A DNA stretch of 64,000 nucleotides from Nymphaea colorata. Taxonomy: Eukaryota; Streptophyta; Magnoliopsida; Nymphaeales; Nymphaeaceae. The position numbers were made by a program, and so were the translations under genes. This document shows positions 23,780 through 36,541 of this stretch, one piece after another (positions within the stretch are counted from its first letter, which is position 1; the number at the start of each line of letters is the position of its first letter). The notes beneath the pieces are model-generated. The model had not been told where the DNA came from, made no database searches, and was given only the letters and a program-made list of their open reading frames with translations. Location of the stretch: contig NC_045150.1 in NCBI RefSeq assembly GCF_008831285.2, positions 14,491,868 to 14,555,867 on the forward strand, read 5' to 3'.

Positions 23780-25099
23780 ATGCCTGCTCATCTTGCTTCC
23801 CTTTCTACTCCTTTCGTTATTTCCCCCAAGTTTGCTCCTAATAGCAAGGCTGGGTTCAAGCCATGGAGCACCACCCTTGTGAGATGTGAGCCAAGGGCTG
23901 CGGTAGGTCTGCTGCTCAAAGGAGGCCTTCCAGATACCAGCCAAGTACATGGAACTATGACTTCATCCAGTCCATTACCAGCGCAACATCAGTAATTTTC
24001 CATACCTTTGATCTGACTATTATTTTGTTTATTTTGGTATTATGATGTGATCCTAATTCAAAGACATGAAAATGAAAGCAGATCGAAACACAAAGGGCCA
24101 GAGTTGAAGAATTGATAAGAGAAGTCCGACAACTTATAACATCTACAACTGAGCAAGTGGCTCAGTTGGAGCTCATTGATTCACTCGAACGTTTAGGTGT
24201 AGCCTATCACTTTGAGAGTGAGGTCAGGCGATCACTAGATGCCATATGCATGAGCACTAGAGGATTTGAGGACCTCTACTCTTCTTCACTTCGGTTCATA
24301 ATTTTGAGGCAACATGGCTATAATGTTTCTGCAGGTTTACATATAAAGTATATAAACATTCGTTAATTCCAAAATATTGACTCAAATCTTTCTTCTACTC
24401 TTCACATCATCACATTAGTATATTAGCTTCACTTTCTAATTGACTTGGTTTAAGCAAGGTGGCACTGTGCCCGGCAGACACCAAGGCTAGAGGAATATCT
24501 GAGCAACATCTGGGCAGCCATGACCGGCCCTATTCTCCTCCCTGCCTACTTCTTACTCTCCCAAAACATTGAGGAACAAGCAATCCGGCAGCTATTGTCT
24601 GAGTCGAACATCATCAACTTGTCATCGATGATAGTTCGTCTCTCGGCTGACCTCCAGAGATCTGGGGTTAGTTTAGTGTATTTTCTGACTAGTATTAGCT
24701 TCCGAGTTGACAATGTTTTTGTTCTGTTTTTCTGTTTTGATTGGCTGATGATCTTTGCTTTATATATTGAACACTTGATCAAAGGTGGGATTTGGGAGAG
24801 GGTACCTGCCTAGATCGGTCCAGATTTATGTGAACGAGGCAAGGGTAGCGGAGGAGCAAGCATGGCAGCAGATAAGGAACTTGCTAAGGGATGCATGGAG
24901 GAAGCTGAACAGGGAGCCGCTCTCTGCTCAGTAGCAGCAGCAACAGACCACCTTCTCTCGTTCCTTCATGAATGTGGCTCTCAACATTGCGAGGGTCTCC
25001 CAGTGCATGTACTACTACGAAGATGGCATCGGTGTCTTGGAGCATGAGTCCATGGACCGTATCTACTCTCTCATTGCCGAGCCCATCCAGACTGCCTAA
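23780..25099 (+). pseudogene. Terpene synthase pseudogene lacking central catalytic exons
   Basis: Terpene synthases turn prenyl diphosphates into mono- or other terpenes; the Ser/Thr-rich N-terminus suggests plastid import. Exon 1 (23780-23991) carries the RR(x8)W motif, read RRPSRYQPSTW, after a one-base frameshift near 23905. Exon 2 (24082-24334) has the N-terminal domain pattern LERLGVAYHFE and LRQHGYNVS. The next recognisable exon (24455-24666) reads TPRLEEYLSNIW and ends in a damaged NSE/DTE region (RLSADLQRSG). The last exon (24785-25099) has an in-frame TAG at 24932 and then the family C-terminus. The exons for DDxxD and RxR are gone. The exon 2 donor and following acceptor keep phase. 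An AATAAA lies at 25190. Confidence 0.85.
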
Positions 25100-25225
25100 G
25101 CAAGTCACCAGTGTCGCTGTTTCCCACTCTATCAACCATGTTGGTACCCATTAACCGAATCCTACTTATGATGCTATGTATCATGATGTAATAAAATGGG
25201 TACATTAATAAATTAAATTCAGTAC

Positions 25226-25260
25226 TCTCTCTCTCTCTTTATCTCTCTCTCTCTCTCTCT

Positions 25261-25292
<32 letters not shown>
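25226..25292. repeat. CT-rich microsatellite after terpene synthase
   Basis: CT runs are interrupted by TTTAT, about 65 bp in total, just beyond the presumed polyadenylation region. Confidence 0.9.
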
Positions 25293-25295
<3 letters not shown>

Positions 25296-25613
25296 ACATG
25301 TATACACACATTCATAATTTTCTTTATATCTCTACACCTCATAAAGCACTTCTTCTGGTCATCTCTAAAGATTTGGAACCATCCTCCTTTAGTCAAGCCG
25401 TTAAGCATCAATGTTGGTGTGACGCCGTGGCTGCTGAATTTAAAGCACCAGAAGAGAATGAAACATGAGATTTGGTGCATACTCTAAAAAATGTAAAACC
25501 CATGGGGAATAAGTGGGTTTACTGAATTAAATACAATTCTAAAGCAAGTGCACAGAATGATCCAAGGCTTTCTTACCATGTTCCATGAAGTTAAAGAATC
25601 CTTCTCCCTTTTG

Positions 25614-26085
25614 CCAAGCTCAAGCCTTCAGCTGTCGTCTAGACCGTTGTCGCCCTTGTTGCTAGAAAAGGGCTTGCGACCTGCATCCTTGAGGGCCGCC
25701 GGCAATAGTTCCAGCTTCCTCTAGAGGTTGATGAGGTCGTCTTTGGCATTCAAGATGAGGCTGACCTTTTCTTTCAATAAACTGGTGACCAAGCTCAAGC
25801 CTTCAGTTGTCGTCTAGACCGTTGTCGCCCTTGTTGCTAGAAAAGGGCTTGCGACCTGCATCCTTGAGGGCCGCCGGCAATAGTTCCAGCTTCCTCTAGA
25901 GGTTGATGAGATCGTCTTTGGCATTCAAGATGAGGCCGACCTTTTCTTTCAATAAACTGGTGATGGCTTCCAAAATAACAGAAAGAGTGCTTCTGCAAGT
26001 ACATCCATACTAACGCCAACCTCCCCTGTTTCTTGGTAGATGGGAAGAGAAGAGGAAAAGAATCAGAAGTGGAGAAATTAGGCAA
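25614..26085 (-). pseudogene. CC-domain remnant of an NLR gene with tandem duplication
   Basis: The minus strand from about 26040 matches the start of the 15.7-kb NLR remnant in pattern: MDVLAEALFLL, then LLKEKVGLILNAKDDL, then KLELLPAALKDAG. Only this coiled-coil part is present; there is no P-loop or later domain. A frameshift and a TAG interrupt it. A 175-base segment (25614-25788) is repeated directly at 25789-25963. Because 175 is not a multiple of three, the copies cannot both be in frame. Confidence 0.7.
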
Positions 26086-27890
26086 ATTAAGGAACAGATC
26101 AAACTTACAAAGGTGAGCAAGTGGGCATGCGCCCCTCTAATTAGATCCACTGCTGCCGTGGTGGAGAGTACATAAATACAACAAGACTCTTGCCTTCTTT
26201 TAACTCAGAAAATTAAATTTCTCAAGTTGCTGAGTTTATGAGAGAATAAATGTTTAAGGGTCCATTTGTTTGCCTCCAATCAGAAGCTTTACCGATTTGG
26301 ACTATGGTGAGCCCCATATATTTTTTCTGCTAAAAAAATCTGGGAAAAATGTCTCAATCCCAATCTTCTACACTTCCCTTTTCTCACGTTTGCAGGTTTC
26401 TTTTTCTTGGGTTTTCATCTATCCTATTTTATTATGTAAAAAATTTGGATGCGTGATCTTGTTTTTCTTTTCTTTTCTCAAAATCACAAAGCTTATTTAG
26501 ATACCAGGCTTGGGCAATTTATGGGTCTTGCACCAAGGACTGGATAATAAGATACAACTCTAACCTTCTGCCCAAAATTGCTGACCCAAGATGAGAACGG
26601 GAGAGAGGAATGGATATGTTAATTACTGGATGTTAAAAATATTTTCTTCCCATACAACCTAACTTTTAACATATTGTCTTAAAATTAAGTAATTTGGTAT
26701 ATATCCAATTGGATAGTAAATTCAAAATAAAAAAAAGCTGAATTTATATATCTAAATCCAAATTTAAATATCTGAGTCCAATGCATAGTTAAAATCGGAG
26801 TTTGAATATACATCAAATCCAAAGTTATTACAACTAAAAATGTTCTCAAAGTTCTAGATCTGGACCCGGTTCAAAGTAATTGTGTTTTCATATACAACAA
26901 CCATCTTTTATATTTTTATGATGTAATCTTATCACCCACCGTTTTGCATAGGGCTAAGTTTATAAAATTCCTCAGTGCCTTGTGTTGCCCTTTAGTTTAT
27001 AAAGGAGCTAAGAGGGTGTTTGGCAATAGGGCCACTTTGTGAGTGTTCCATTGATCTACAGCAAAATTATAGAAGGTTCATTGGACACTAGAGCTATTGT
27101 TTCATGAACCTTTATCAATTTTCTGGACAGATTCATGGAACCTTTACAATCAATGCTACTCCTTAAAGGAACACATTGCTCACGTGCACTTATTCATTAT
27201 TTATTAAAATATGAGAACGACATTTTTCAATTAATAAATTTGTTTCCACAACAATTTAAGAGCAACAAGCATTTCCTAATCAACGTTCTAATAGTTTAAA
27301 AATTCTTAGAAGGTGTAATCACCCCATGTTTTCTAAAATTCAATATTTATCATTTTTCAAACATTTCATGATAGCAACTGCCTTGGCCCTGTCCCACTTC
27401 CAACTGTATAGCAAACATGGCCACACACCCACCAAATGGGCGTCGCTTGCAAAAATACACCCTCCATCGCCACCATCTCCACTAGGAGTGGACAAATCCT
27501 ACATTTCTTCACCACTCGCACTGCCCTGTTCTTTCTCTTCACCATGTCTTCCAAGGTTATCTGAAGATCTCGGACATGAAAAGGACCTGAGGCAGAAGAC
27601 GAAATTTTAGAAGTGCCGCAGCTGTTGTCGCAGGGGGGCATTCCAGGCGTGACTTTCTCTAGAGCGCGTTTTTGACAGGAGGCGATCCAGAGGTCGAGTA
27701 AGGTGGCATTGGATTCGGGCACGCGTTTAGTATTTTTTATCCAATTTTCACATTTTTTGGACAATCCTGTGAAGAGATACGGAATTTACAAGTGCCACAG
27801 GTTTCTAAAGGTCCATGTGACCTCCTGCTACAGAGAGACTCATCTGCGACCCAGACTGTCTTCAGCTGGGAATCCGCAGTGCCAATATCA
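26086..27890. other. Stretch without recognised gene
   Basis: AT-rich, with the degenerate AATCCAAATTTAAATATC-type repeat at about 26690-26880. From about 27420 the base composition rises towards GC, and the last 170 bases may be the leader of the retroelement gag that starts at 27891. Confidence 0.3.
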
Positions 27891-28240
27891 TGGCCGACGC
27901 TGCTAGCTCAATTCAAAGAGATCATTCAAGGGAGCCAAGTCCACCGAGCATAATACCCAGAAAATTACCTCCACCCCACTCAATGGTGCTAACTATTTGA
28001 GTTGGGCGAAGGCTGCTCGCTTGGTTCCTATTGGAAGATCAAAGGCATGATATATTAAAGGGAAAACCAAAGCTCCAGCCACTACTGTTCCCAACCATCC
28101 ATAGCAAATCTCTTTACATATCAGGATACCGCACATGGAATATGGGAGGCTCTAAAAGAACTTTACAGTGAGCAAAATAATCTTGCTCAAGTACACCAAA
28201 TACAATGCGAGATTGCCGATCTCACCCTCCATGACCAAGC
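27891..28240 (+). pseudogene. Copia-type gag fragment
   Basis: The ATG at 27891 (MADAASSIQ) is followed, after a frameshift, by LNGANYLSWAKAA near 27985 and GIWEALKELYSEQNNLAQV near 28145. These are the hallmarks of the N-terminal gag of plant Ty1/copia elements. At least two stops interrupt it. It is cut off at 28240, exactly where block B begins. Confidence 0.7.
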
Positions 28241-30729
28241 AAAAAAATAACCATCCAGCCATAGAGGCCAGTTCAAAGAGAAAAAAATAGGCCAACTTTT
28301 ATTTGAATCCCTTGAATATTCAGAAATGATCTCGCCAATCCATTGTTGATCACACATTTTAATCGTTAAACATGTTTAAAGTATGATGACATTCCTCAAT
28401 TTTCCAGTCAACCTTATAGAATAGATGGATCATATGAATATCCCATCAAAAAGTTGATTTCTCATGACACAAATAAGCTTATGCTAACCCGCCAACTTGT
28501 GATCTCAACCCGTTTTTTAGTGGCGGAGCAAAGACTTTTTGGCTGGAGGGCACGTGAGTCACATCAAACGTGGGCACTATGATGTGACAGCAAGTGGGTC
28601 CAGCATCATCACAATATACTTTTCAATGACTTGTATAAGCAATGGTGCACAGCAACCCACACTTAGCTTCAATACTTTCCCTCTTACAGCATGTTCAACG
28701 CTTACTGTGGGTAACGTAAGGGATACTGTTCTTGATCAATTTGTGATTGGATTTCTTCAACACAAGAATATTCAAACGTTATTACTTAGCATTGCTTGGA
28801 TTTTGGAGAAGGGTGCAGAAACACAAAAAGTTGCATGCAATCCCTGGTAAATGACACAAGAACTTGTTACATTACTAGCTAATGTCACCAGCCACTATAA
28901 GTCCCCCCTGATAAAATGTTCCAATCTTGGTGTCTGTAAATTATGACATGGACAATGGATTAATTACTGTCATTTATATATTTAATTACCTATTTGATGT
29001 CCCATGAATAGAACGAGGATCTCCCATGACAGTTTCTGAGCACAAAAAAGAACCTATTTGATGTCACAAGAATTTGTTTTAGGTACTGGAAAACTATATA
29101 TTTTAAACTTAGAACATGATAACTCCTCAACTTGATTGCAAGATAATCTAAGCAAAATTATAATCAATCACCAAAATATGGAGTACCACTAACTTATGGA
29201 GTTTGGTGCATGTTGGATGGAGAGTCTATGGTTCATGCCTTCAAACAAATTAGAGTCCAAAAATCACCAAAATGGTTTTCAGTGAGAGAACAAGCTGAAG
29301 AAAAGTAGAACCCTAAAGGGGTAGTGACAAATCAAAGAATTTCTGGCTAAGGGGCAGTATTAGTTTAATTTTCAACTTCAAGGTTTATAAAAAGTTTTAA
29401 AAACTAGTATCAATGTCTGGTAAGGGAAATTGCTTACAATATCCGCAATGTGGCTCCAATCTTGTTAAAGAGTCGTTTGACAGCAGGGACTCTCATAAAA
29501 TTTTCAAAATAAGAACAACCCCTAAGTAGGTAGACGGAAATGTGGATGCTTAGCAGAAGTCTAACCGAGCGTGAGTGATGTTGGTGCTAGATTTCTATAC
29601 TGCAACTGGAGTGGAAGCACTATACTAGTTGATGGATATTTGGCCCCACTCGTAGGCATCGATGCGGCTGTGGGCTTGAGGGTAAGGGGAAAGAGGGAGC
29701 TTCTGGTTTTCACTTAGATTGTGGGGTGTCCTCCTGCTCATCTAAAATTAGAGCCCTACATATGTTATATTATTTTTTAGCGAAGGGTTTGGCACAAATT
29801 TATTTATAAAATATTAAACTTTGCCGATTGTTATTTCATCATTCAGGCGAACAAGCTTGTATGACTCAAATAGGTTGATTCAAACCAATTTTCAGAGATA
29901 AAATGAAAAAAATATATTATAAAATAGATGAAAAGAAATCCCCAAATTATAAAGAACAGCACACAAACAATAATATATAGAAGCAAAAAAGAGCAGGAGA
30001 ATGATGTCAAAAGATGACTACATGCTATTATAGATAGCCTGGCCCGAGAGAATGGCACAAACAAACAAACGGTCAACTGCTCTTTTAGAGGGCGTTTGAT
30101 GGTTTGGAATTTTGATTTAAGAATGAAATGCAAGTCCAACTTCAACTCAAACATGAAACCTTTTACAGTCTTGAGAGTGGATAAACATCACTCAATGCAA
30201 GACTTTGATAACATAAAATATTGTTAGTAGCCATGTAACGCCAGCCAATTACTGATAATATATATATATATATATATTCTGTCCATATTCACATTCACCC
30301 ACTTAACGGTTGAGAGAAAGATGAAGAAAAAAAAGTATAAAGTAATACTAGATGACAAATATACCCATTACTTTTTTTTCTTTAGTTTTCTGTCATCTAT
30401 TCATTATAATGAATCAAATTGTCCTTATGAACGAGTAGAGTAACACTGAATAATCAGAGTCCGCATTTATTTTTTTGCTATATATATAAAAATATAAAAG
30501 TGGCATATGATATGGCCAAAATGGACATAGCATACCTGCAAACCCTCACTGAATGAGCCTCTGCCCCATGAACTATCACCAGATGAGAGCCCATAATATC
30601 ATGGGGTGGAAAGACATTTGTATATATATATATGCATAGAGAGAGATCATGTGGGAGAAAGATTTTTCAATCACTTCAAGGTTCATGGTTTAAGGAGGTC
30701 AATGGACAGGTTTTGGAGCAGGGACTACC

Positions 30730-30906
30730 ATGTGTTACAGGGACAGAGCCAAAAAAAATTCATGAGAAGGTCAAAATATCATTTTTCAAAATTTTTATAT
30801 AGGACAAGTGAAATTTACTAAAATTTACATATAGATTTTTTTTTAAAAAAAATTGAGGTGGGCCAGGGCCATGCAAGCCTCCCTTGGCTCCACCCCTGAT
30901 GCCTAA
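30730..30906. mobile_element. Short inverted-repeat element (MITE-like)
   Basis: The 161-bp core (30738-30898) starts CAGGGACAGAGCCAA and ends with the inverse of CAGGGGTGGAGCCAAGG. The flanking 8-mers ATGTGTTA and ATGCCTAA agree at 5 of 8 positions. An AT-rich centre with CAGGG-GGAGCC termini and an 8-base flank fits a hAT-type MITE. It lies 374 bp before the protease start. Confidence 0.5.
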
Positions 30907-31220
30907 AAAAAATTTTCAAACACCACTAGGACAATCTCTTCTTCCAACGTATTCAACAGTTATTGCGGTCACCTTATGTAATAGGTTAAAGTGTCTGCGG
31001 CCTTCCTTTTGTGTTTGAAAGTCTTCAAATGTTTGTGATTGTTATTCCTAAGCTTAACAATTGACAATGCTACCACTTTTCTCCATTGTGATCGTTACTG
31101 GTTACACAAAGGAATATGTAACTCAGATCAGCCACATGTCTTTTTTTTTTCCCTTTTTTGCATAATTTTCAAATCCAAATCCTTCCCTTCATCAGCGGCC
31201 ACCATAGCTATGACTTCCGT

Positions 31221-31228
31221 TATAAATA
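31221..31228 (+). promoter_or_regulatory. Probable TATA box of aspartic protease
   Basis: TATAAATA lies 51 bases before the ATG. The same words CCGTTATAAATA occur upstream of the minus-strand paralogue (41181-41192), so the promoter core is conserved between paralogues. Confidence 0.6.
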
Positions 31229-31271
31229 TCAACACATTTATCCTTAGTACAGCAGCCTTTTAGTCCTCACC

Positions 31272-32624
31272 ATGGCAGCGTTCTTCTCCCCCTTAGCATT
31301 CAGCCTCCTCCTGCAGCTGCTCTTACTTGCAATACTGCCTAACCCTACAACAATCTTCGCTTCCAAACCTCTCGGCTTCTCTATGGACCTCATTCATCGA
31401 GACTCATCCCTGTCACCTCTCTATGACCCTTCATCTACTCTAGCTCAACGAGCTGAGCAGGCGAATCTGCACTCCATGTTGTGCTCCCGCAGCATTGATT
31501 CACGGTTTACCAATACCTCCAGCGTGATCTCCAGCCCCGTGATGGCTGGTCCCGGTGAGTTTCTCGTGAAGCTCTCGCTAGGTACCCCATCCAGCCTGTA
31601 CTGGGCCATTATAGACACTGGTAGCAACCTCAAATGGTCAACATGCTGCCATTGTGACAACTGCCCCATCAAAACACCAATGTTTGATCCACTTCAGTCG
31701 TCCACCTACAAGAACCAGAGACGCTCCACCTGCTTTTGCATGGAATTGCGGAACCATCGTTGCACCAGCGACCCACTTTGCTGGTTGAGATATTCCTATG
31801 GAGACAATTCCAAAGTAGAAGGGGTCCTAGCCTCCGAGACGCTCCTGTTTGACAATGGTGCCGACATCATCAAGCATGAAGGAATTGTCTTTGGTTGTGT
31901 TCATCATGAAGATAATCCTGAGTCTGCCCTGCGTAAAGTTCCTGGCCTTGTTGGCCTTGGCCGTGCCCCTCTCTCTCTTGTTAAACAGATTGGTTCTTCC
32001 ATTGATGACAAATTTGCTTACTGTCTTCCTCCATATAGCAATGAAAACAATTCCGCGGGACAGCTCAAATTCAGCGAGGACACAGAGTTTTCAGGCACAG
32101 AAGAGGTTCAAGAGACGCCGATGGCATCAGATGGTGGTGAAGGCAGCTTTTATGTGCTCATCCTGACAGACATAAGTGTCGGGAACAGCAGACTCAACAT
32201 ACAATTTGGTGGTGCACAGACGACTGCATTGTTGGGAGATGCTAGATCGATCATCATAGACTCGGGTACCAGCCTGACTTTTCTTGCCAAAGATGTGTAT
32301 GGTCAAGTGGCAGATGCAGTGGCTAATGTCATAAACCGTGAACACTTCTATCCTCCTGAGCAAGATTTGCTCTGTTACCATGTAGAGGACAATGCTGATC
32401 CATATGAAGGGTTGCTGGAGATGACCTTTCATTTCACTAATGCAGACTGGAAGCTGCCACCTTCAAATATCTTTGGAATGTTTTGAAGTGGAATCACCTG
32501 CTTAGCCATTAAAGATGGAGAGATGCCCATCTTTGGGAATATTGCGCAGCAAAACATGCATGTCAAGTATGATCTGGGCAACACACTGCTTTCTTTTGCA
32601 CCAACTGAATGTACACAGGGTTAA
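31272..32624 (+). CDS. CDR1/nepenthesin-like aspartic protease, one in-frame stop
   Basis: This is a pepsin-family (A1) secreted protease of the plant nepenthesin/CDR1 type; CDR1-like enzymes act outside the cell, some in defence signalling. Residues 1-30 look like a signal peptide. A propeptide motif, GFSMDLIHRDS, follows at 35-45. Catalytic motifs are DTGSN at 115-119 and DSGTS at 330-334. A Cys-rich insert (Cys 125-170) is the nepenthesin signature. The gene is intronless. A TGA at 32484 (codon 405) ends the protein at 404 residues. Beyond it the frame stays open for 45 codons with conserved text (FGNIAQQNMHVKYDL, LSFAPTEC) to TAA at 32622. The paralogue has AGA at the TGA position. It could be a recent pseudogene or a shortened product. 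Confidence 0.85.
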
Positions 32625-35600
32625 GGTCCAGCCATGAAAAAAGTCCAACATGTAGAAATGAATTGTTTATCGTACGAACAAAAGTTCTAGACTTTTGTCA
32701 CCTATAAGGGTTTTATTTGGTCATAATTGTGTGTTTCTGGTTATTGCACGTTCAACTCTCTCCCTCCCCCTCTTGTGGATCTAAAAGTTAGAATCTTAGA
32801 AATGACACATTTTGTATATCTTTCATTATCTTTTCTCCTAGTCTGACTACATTTGATCATTTTGAGGTTTTTTTCTGTGTGAAACTGAAAAGTCTTATAA
32901 TAATGCCATGTTAATTCTTTTCAAATACGAGGTTGATGTTTTATTTTATTTGACTTTAAAGGTGGTGTTGCAAGGAACAATAGAGGGCATCTTAGATTAT
33001 CTTGAAAGGGCAGTGCGGATACATATAAGGTAGTTTGGTGGTATTTGCTACACTTTTTTTACACACGAGTCCTGTAAGTGTGTCTCTACCATCTTTTACG
33101 AGTCACTTTTCTAATAGTGCGTCTTGTAAGTAATAGCTAAGTCAAAGAGAATATCGAGTGTTCTTAGTAGGTGCAGCTACAAAGCATTCTACATTTCAAG
33201 CATGCATTTTTACCATAGCTTCTGCTCGTTTTGTTTTGGATATTCTTTTGTTGATTAAATTCTCTGGGTCTTTGAAAATGGGTGAAGTAGATTGTGGCTA
33301 ACCTATGTAATCTTATAACTCTCTCTAATGATCTATATTCAGCCATTCAATATGGTTTCAAATCTGATATTTGGTCTCTTCTCTCTCTTGTTTTTTCCAT
33401 GATGGCCAATATTTTTGTATGATAATTGTACTAATTTTTTTAGTATAAGTTTTGGATATGGTTTGCAAATTGCTTATATGAGATGGCTGCACATCGTCCA
33501 GCATTCAAAGCTTTTGTAAGACCTACTTTCTTTGATCCATTCCACATACATTGTATGCATGAATATATTTATTTGGAAATCAATACAATCTACTTATTTA
33601 TTAAGAATTTTATGACTTTGTACTTTTTGATATGCCACCTTATACTGAACAACTTCAGGGCCTTCCTCCTGCAACACATGGGTAAGATGATTATTCAGTC
33701 TCATTACTATGTAGCACTGGTATGGATGTAAGAATTCCTCTTTGCCGATGTCCGTGCCCTCATTGCTGCTCATGGAGCGTCCAAGATCTTTTGGGCTTAT
33801 AGCCTTTATACTGTCTATTTCCTTCTTGCTATTTTTAGTAACCTTACATGGTCTACTTAATCCTTTCTCTCTATCTTATCTTGGTATATCTTCTATTAAT
33901 GCTGATTTTATTTCTAGAATGTGGTTACAGGTGGCCAATGCACTCAACAAATAGAATGTATTGGTGAAATTATAAATATAATTCTTAAGACTGATGGCAC
34001 ACCTATAGACTGTAACAGTTTGAATTTCTGAATTTCCTCCTTTTCTTTGTAGTTTCATCAGTATCAAGTCAATTTTAGTCGGAACTTGCATTTTGTCCCT
34101 TGGTGCCATGAAGCTGGTTTTGACTTAGTGGATCATGAGTTAATTTCTCTTCTAGAGAACATTTGAGTCATCTCATCAGATCTGAACTAGTTATGGTCCT
34201 ATCAGGCACTGCAGATGTGGATGTCAGCAAGGAGCGGAGAGTTATTCAAGATCTAGACTCGATGGGCATGATTGATTCACAGAAGCTTGTCCTTTCTAAG
34301 GTGCATGCTAGATTAGTTTCTTCCTCTTGTAGAAGCTTGTCCTATCGATTGAGGCTGGTTAGTTTCTTTGTGCTGAAAACTGATCTATTCTTTGATCTTG
34401 GATCTTGTAGGCAGAAGTTGATGTGGAAATCAAGAAGCTTACTGCCGCCCAATATTGTTGAAGGAAACCCATGCTTGGATTACATCAAATACATCATTTT
34501 TCCATGGCTGGGAAGTTTGAAGTAGAATGGGAGGAATGGTGGAAACAAGTAAATTTTAACTATTCTTTATTTTATAAATTTATTCTTCATTCAGACTTGA
34601 TAGGGATGTCTAATCTGAATATGTCGTTATCCATGTAAATTTTCAAATTTACATTGATTTGTCAAGTTTTCTCAACACGGGCACGTCATTGTATAAATGC
34701 TGGGAATGACCAGTCCGTGCACTTCTAAAATGGTGGCAGGTGATCTGAGGCTAGCGAAACGTTTTTGGCAACACTGCAAAGGGCAAGGACTAGTATTGGT
34801 CTTTTGCGAGTTGGCAATAAACTTATTTGCAACGACAAAAGGCATTGCTAATAGCTTGTCTTTATTGTTGTGGTTGTATTTGTTTCACCAGGGACCAGAT
34901 CAGGTCGAAACTCCCCCCCGTCCCACCTTAAATCTATCATTTTTAATATACGTGGATTTAAGATCCATGATGCTACATAAATCTTTGGTTTGTTTAAGCT
35001 GAGGATCTTTTAAAGCTTACCTTTTAATGCTACAACGAACTATCAAACACAACTTAAAGTACGAAGGAGGATCGAACCAATCTCTCAAACCATCCGGACA
35101 TAAGTACACCATCACAATTTTCTTTGTCACTTTCGATGCAAACTCTGCTGGGAGTTAGGCTGCCGTCTCTTTTAGTAGGAAGAATAAGTAATGAATCTAC
35201 ATTAAAGATTAAATTTGTCAATATTACTTGAACATCCCCTTCCTGACGATCGGGGTGCCCACGCACTATTTTCTTTGTCCTTATATGTTTTTTTTTATCA
35301 ATATTCTATTGATAATGATTTTGTTTTTTTCAACATCAGCAGTACATTATAATAAGCTTCGTACATGTTGCAAAATAATATACTTTTTTATTTTTTTGAA
35401 ATTTATATCTATCAGATTGATCTAATTTTATGAAAATGTTTTTGACGATGATATTTGCAGGGCCGGGGTAAAGAAAATGTGGATGAAGTTGGTGCTATGA
35501 CTATCAAAGCTGGAGGTAGCTTGATGACAAAATCACGAAATGTCTGATAATTAATTGATATAATTCTTTTTCAAAAACTTAAACGAAAAAAATATGGGTG

Positions 35601-36541
35601 CTTAATAACCAAGATGGAACTTGGAAGCACTATGTGTGCCAGTTGAAGGACATTTGACTCTACTCACATGGGCATGGGCATTATGGAAAGCCGGATCTAA
35701 AATTAGTGTCTTATATGCTCTTATGCATGAAAATTTATGCATATGGGTGCTTAATAACCAAGATAACATGTCTAAGCAAAAAAAAAAAAAAAGTCTTTCA
35801 GAAGGACAAAAAGGGTTTATGAAAAAGTAAATATTCCAAAATATACACTTCTTTATAAAAAAAATAAAAAATACTCCAACCTTGCATCAACCTACACGAT
35901 CCAATATCATTGGACATGCGTAGGGGTGTAAAAAGGGAGGCCCAGGCAATCGCCGAATAGAACTCATTGGACTAGCAATAAGATTATTTAATAAAATATA
36001 GAACTCTGCATGCCAATTATAATTTGATCAAATATCGGTCCGATAACAAACTGGTACAATTCAAATAGGTTGATCCGAATCAATTTTCACAGATAAAATG
36101 AAAAAAAATTTATAAAATAGATGACAAGAAAGCACCAAATTACAAATTAAGAACAGCAAAGAAACGACAATAGAAGCAAAAAAGAGGAGTGAGAAAGACA
36201 AAGGATGTCTAGATGGCTATGAGCTAACAACAACCAAAAGGTCGACCCCTCTTCTGAGGACAAGAGTTTGACTTCAAACATATAGAGAGAACAAGACCCA
36301 GCCCTGATGTCAAGATTGTTCCAGCTAAGTTTTGATTCTCTTAACCTAGCAGAGGGTTCGCCACCACCAAAAATTTGTCGGTTAATAATATTTGTGGGTC
36401 TTTCATGTGAAACCAAGTCCTTCTCAACGCAATCTGGAACCTTTCACAGTCTTAAGATTGGATAAAATTCACCCAGTGCATGACTTTTGTTAATATAAGA
36501 TATTGCTAGTGGCCATACAATGCCTGCTAATTAAAAATACT
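32625..36541 (+). other. Downstream part of block B, no recognised gene
   Basis: It is collinear with block C (56000-60460 reversed), and its first part with block A. Several exon-like scraps occur, for instance TEELQGLPPATHG before GTAAGATG near 33681 and VSKERRVIQDLDSMGMIDSQ near 34220. None belongs to a protein I recognise, and stops are frequent. From about 35590 it resembles the repeat seen at 2510-3350. Confidence 0.4.

Noticed and set aside
25205-25480. Arg-Glu repeat protein on the minus strand
   Set aside because: It reads through the CT-rich microsatellite downstream of the terpene synthase; no independent support.
27326-27764. Overlapping open frames on both strands near 27.4-27.7 kb
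   Set aside because: No recognised motif, and both strands are open because of composition. It may be leader sequence of the adjacent copia gag scrap, but it cannot be shown to code.
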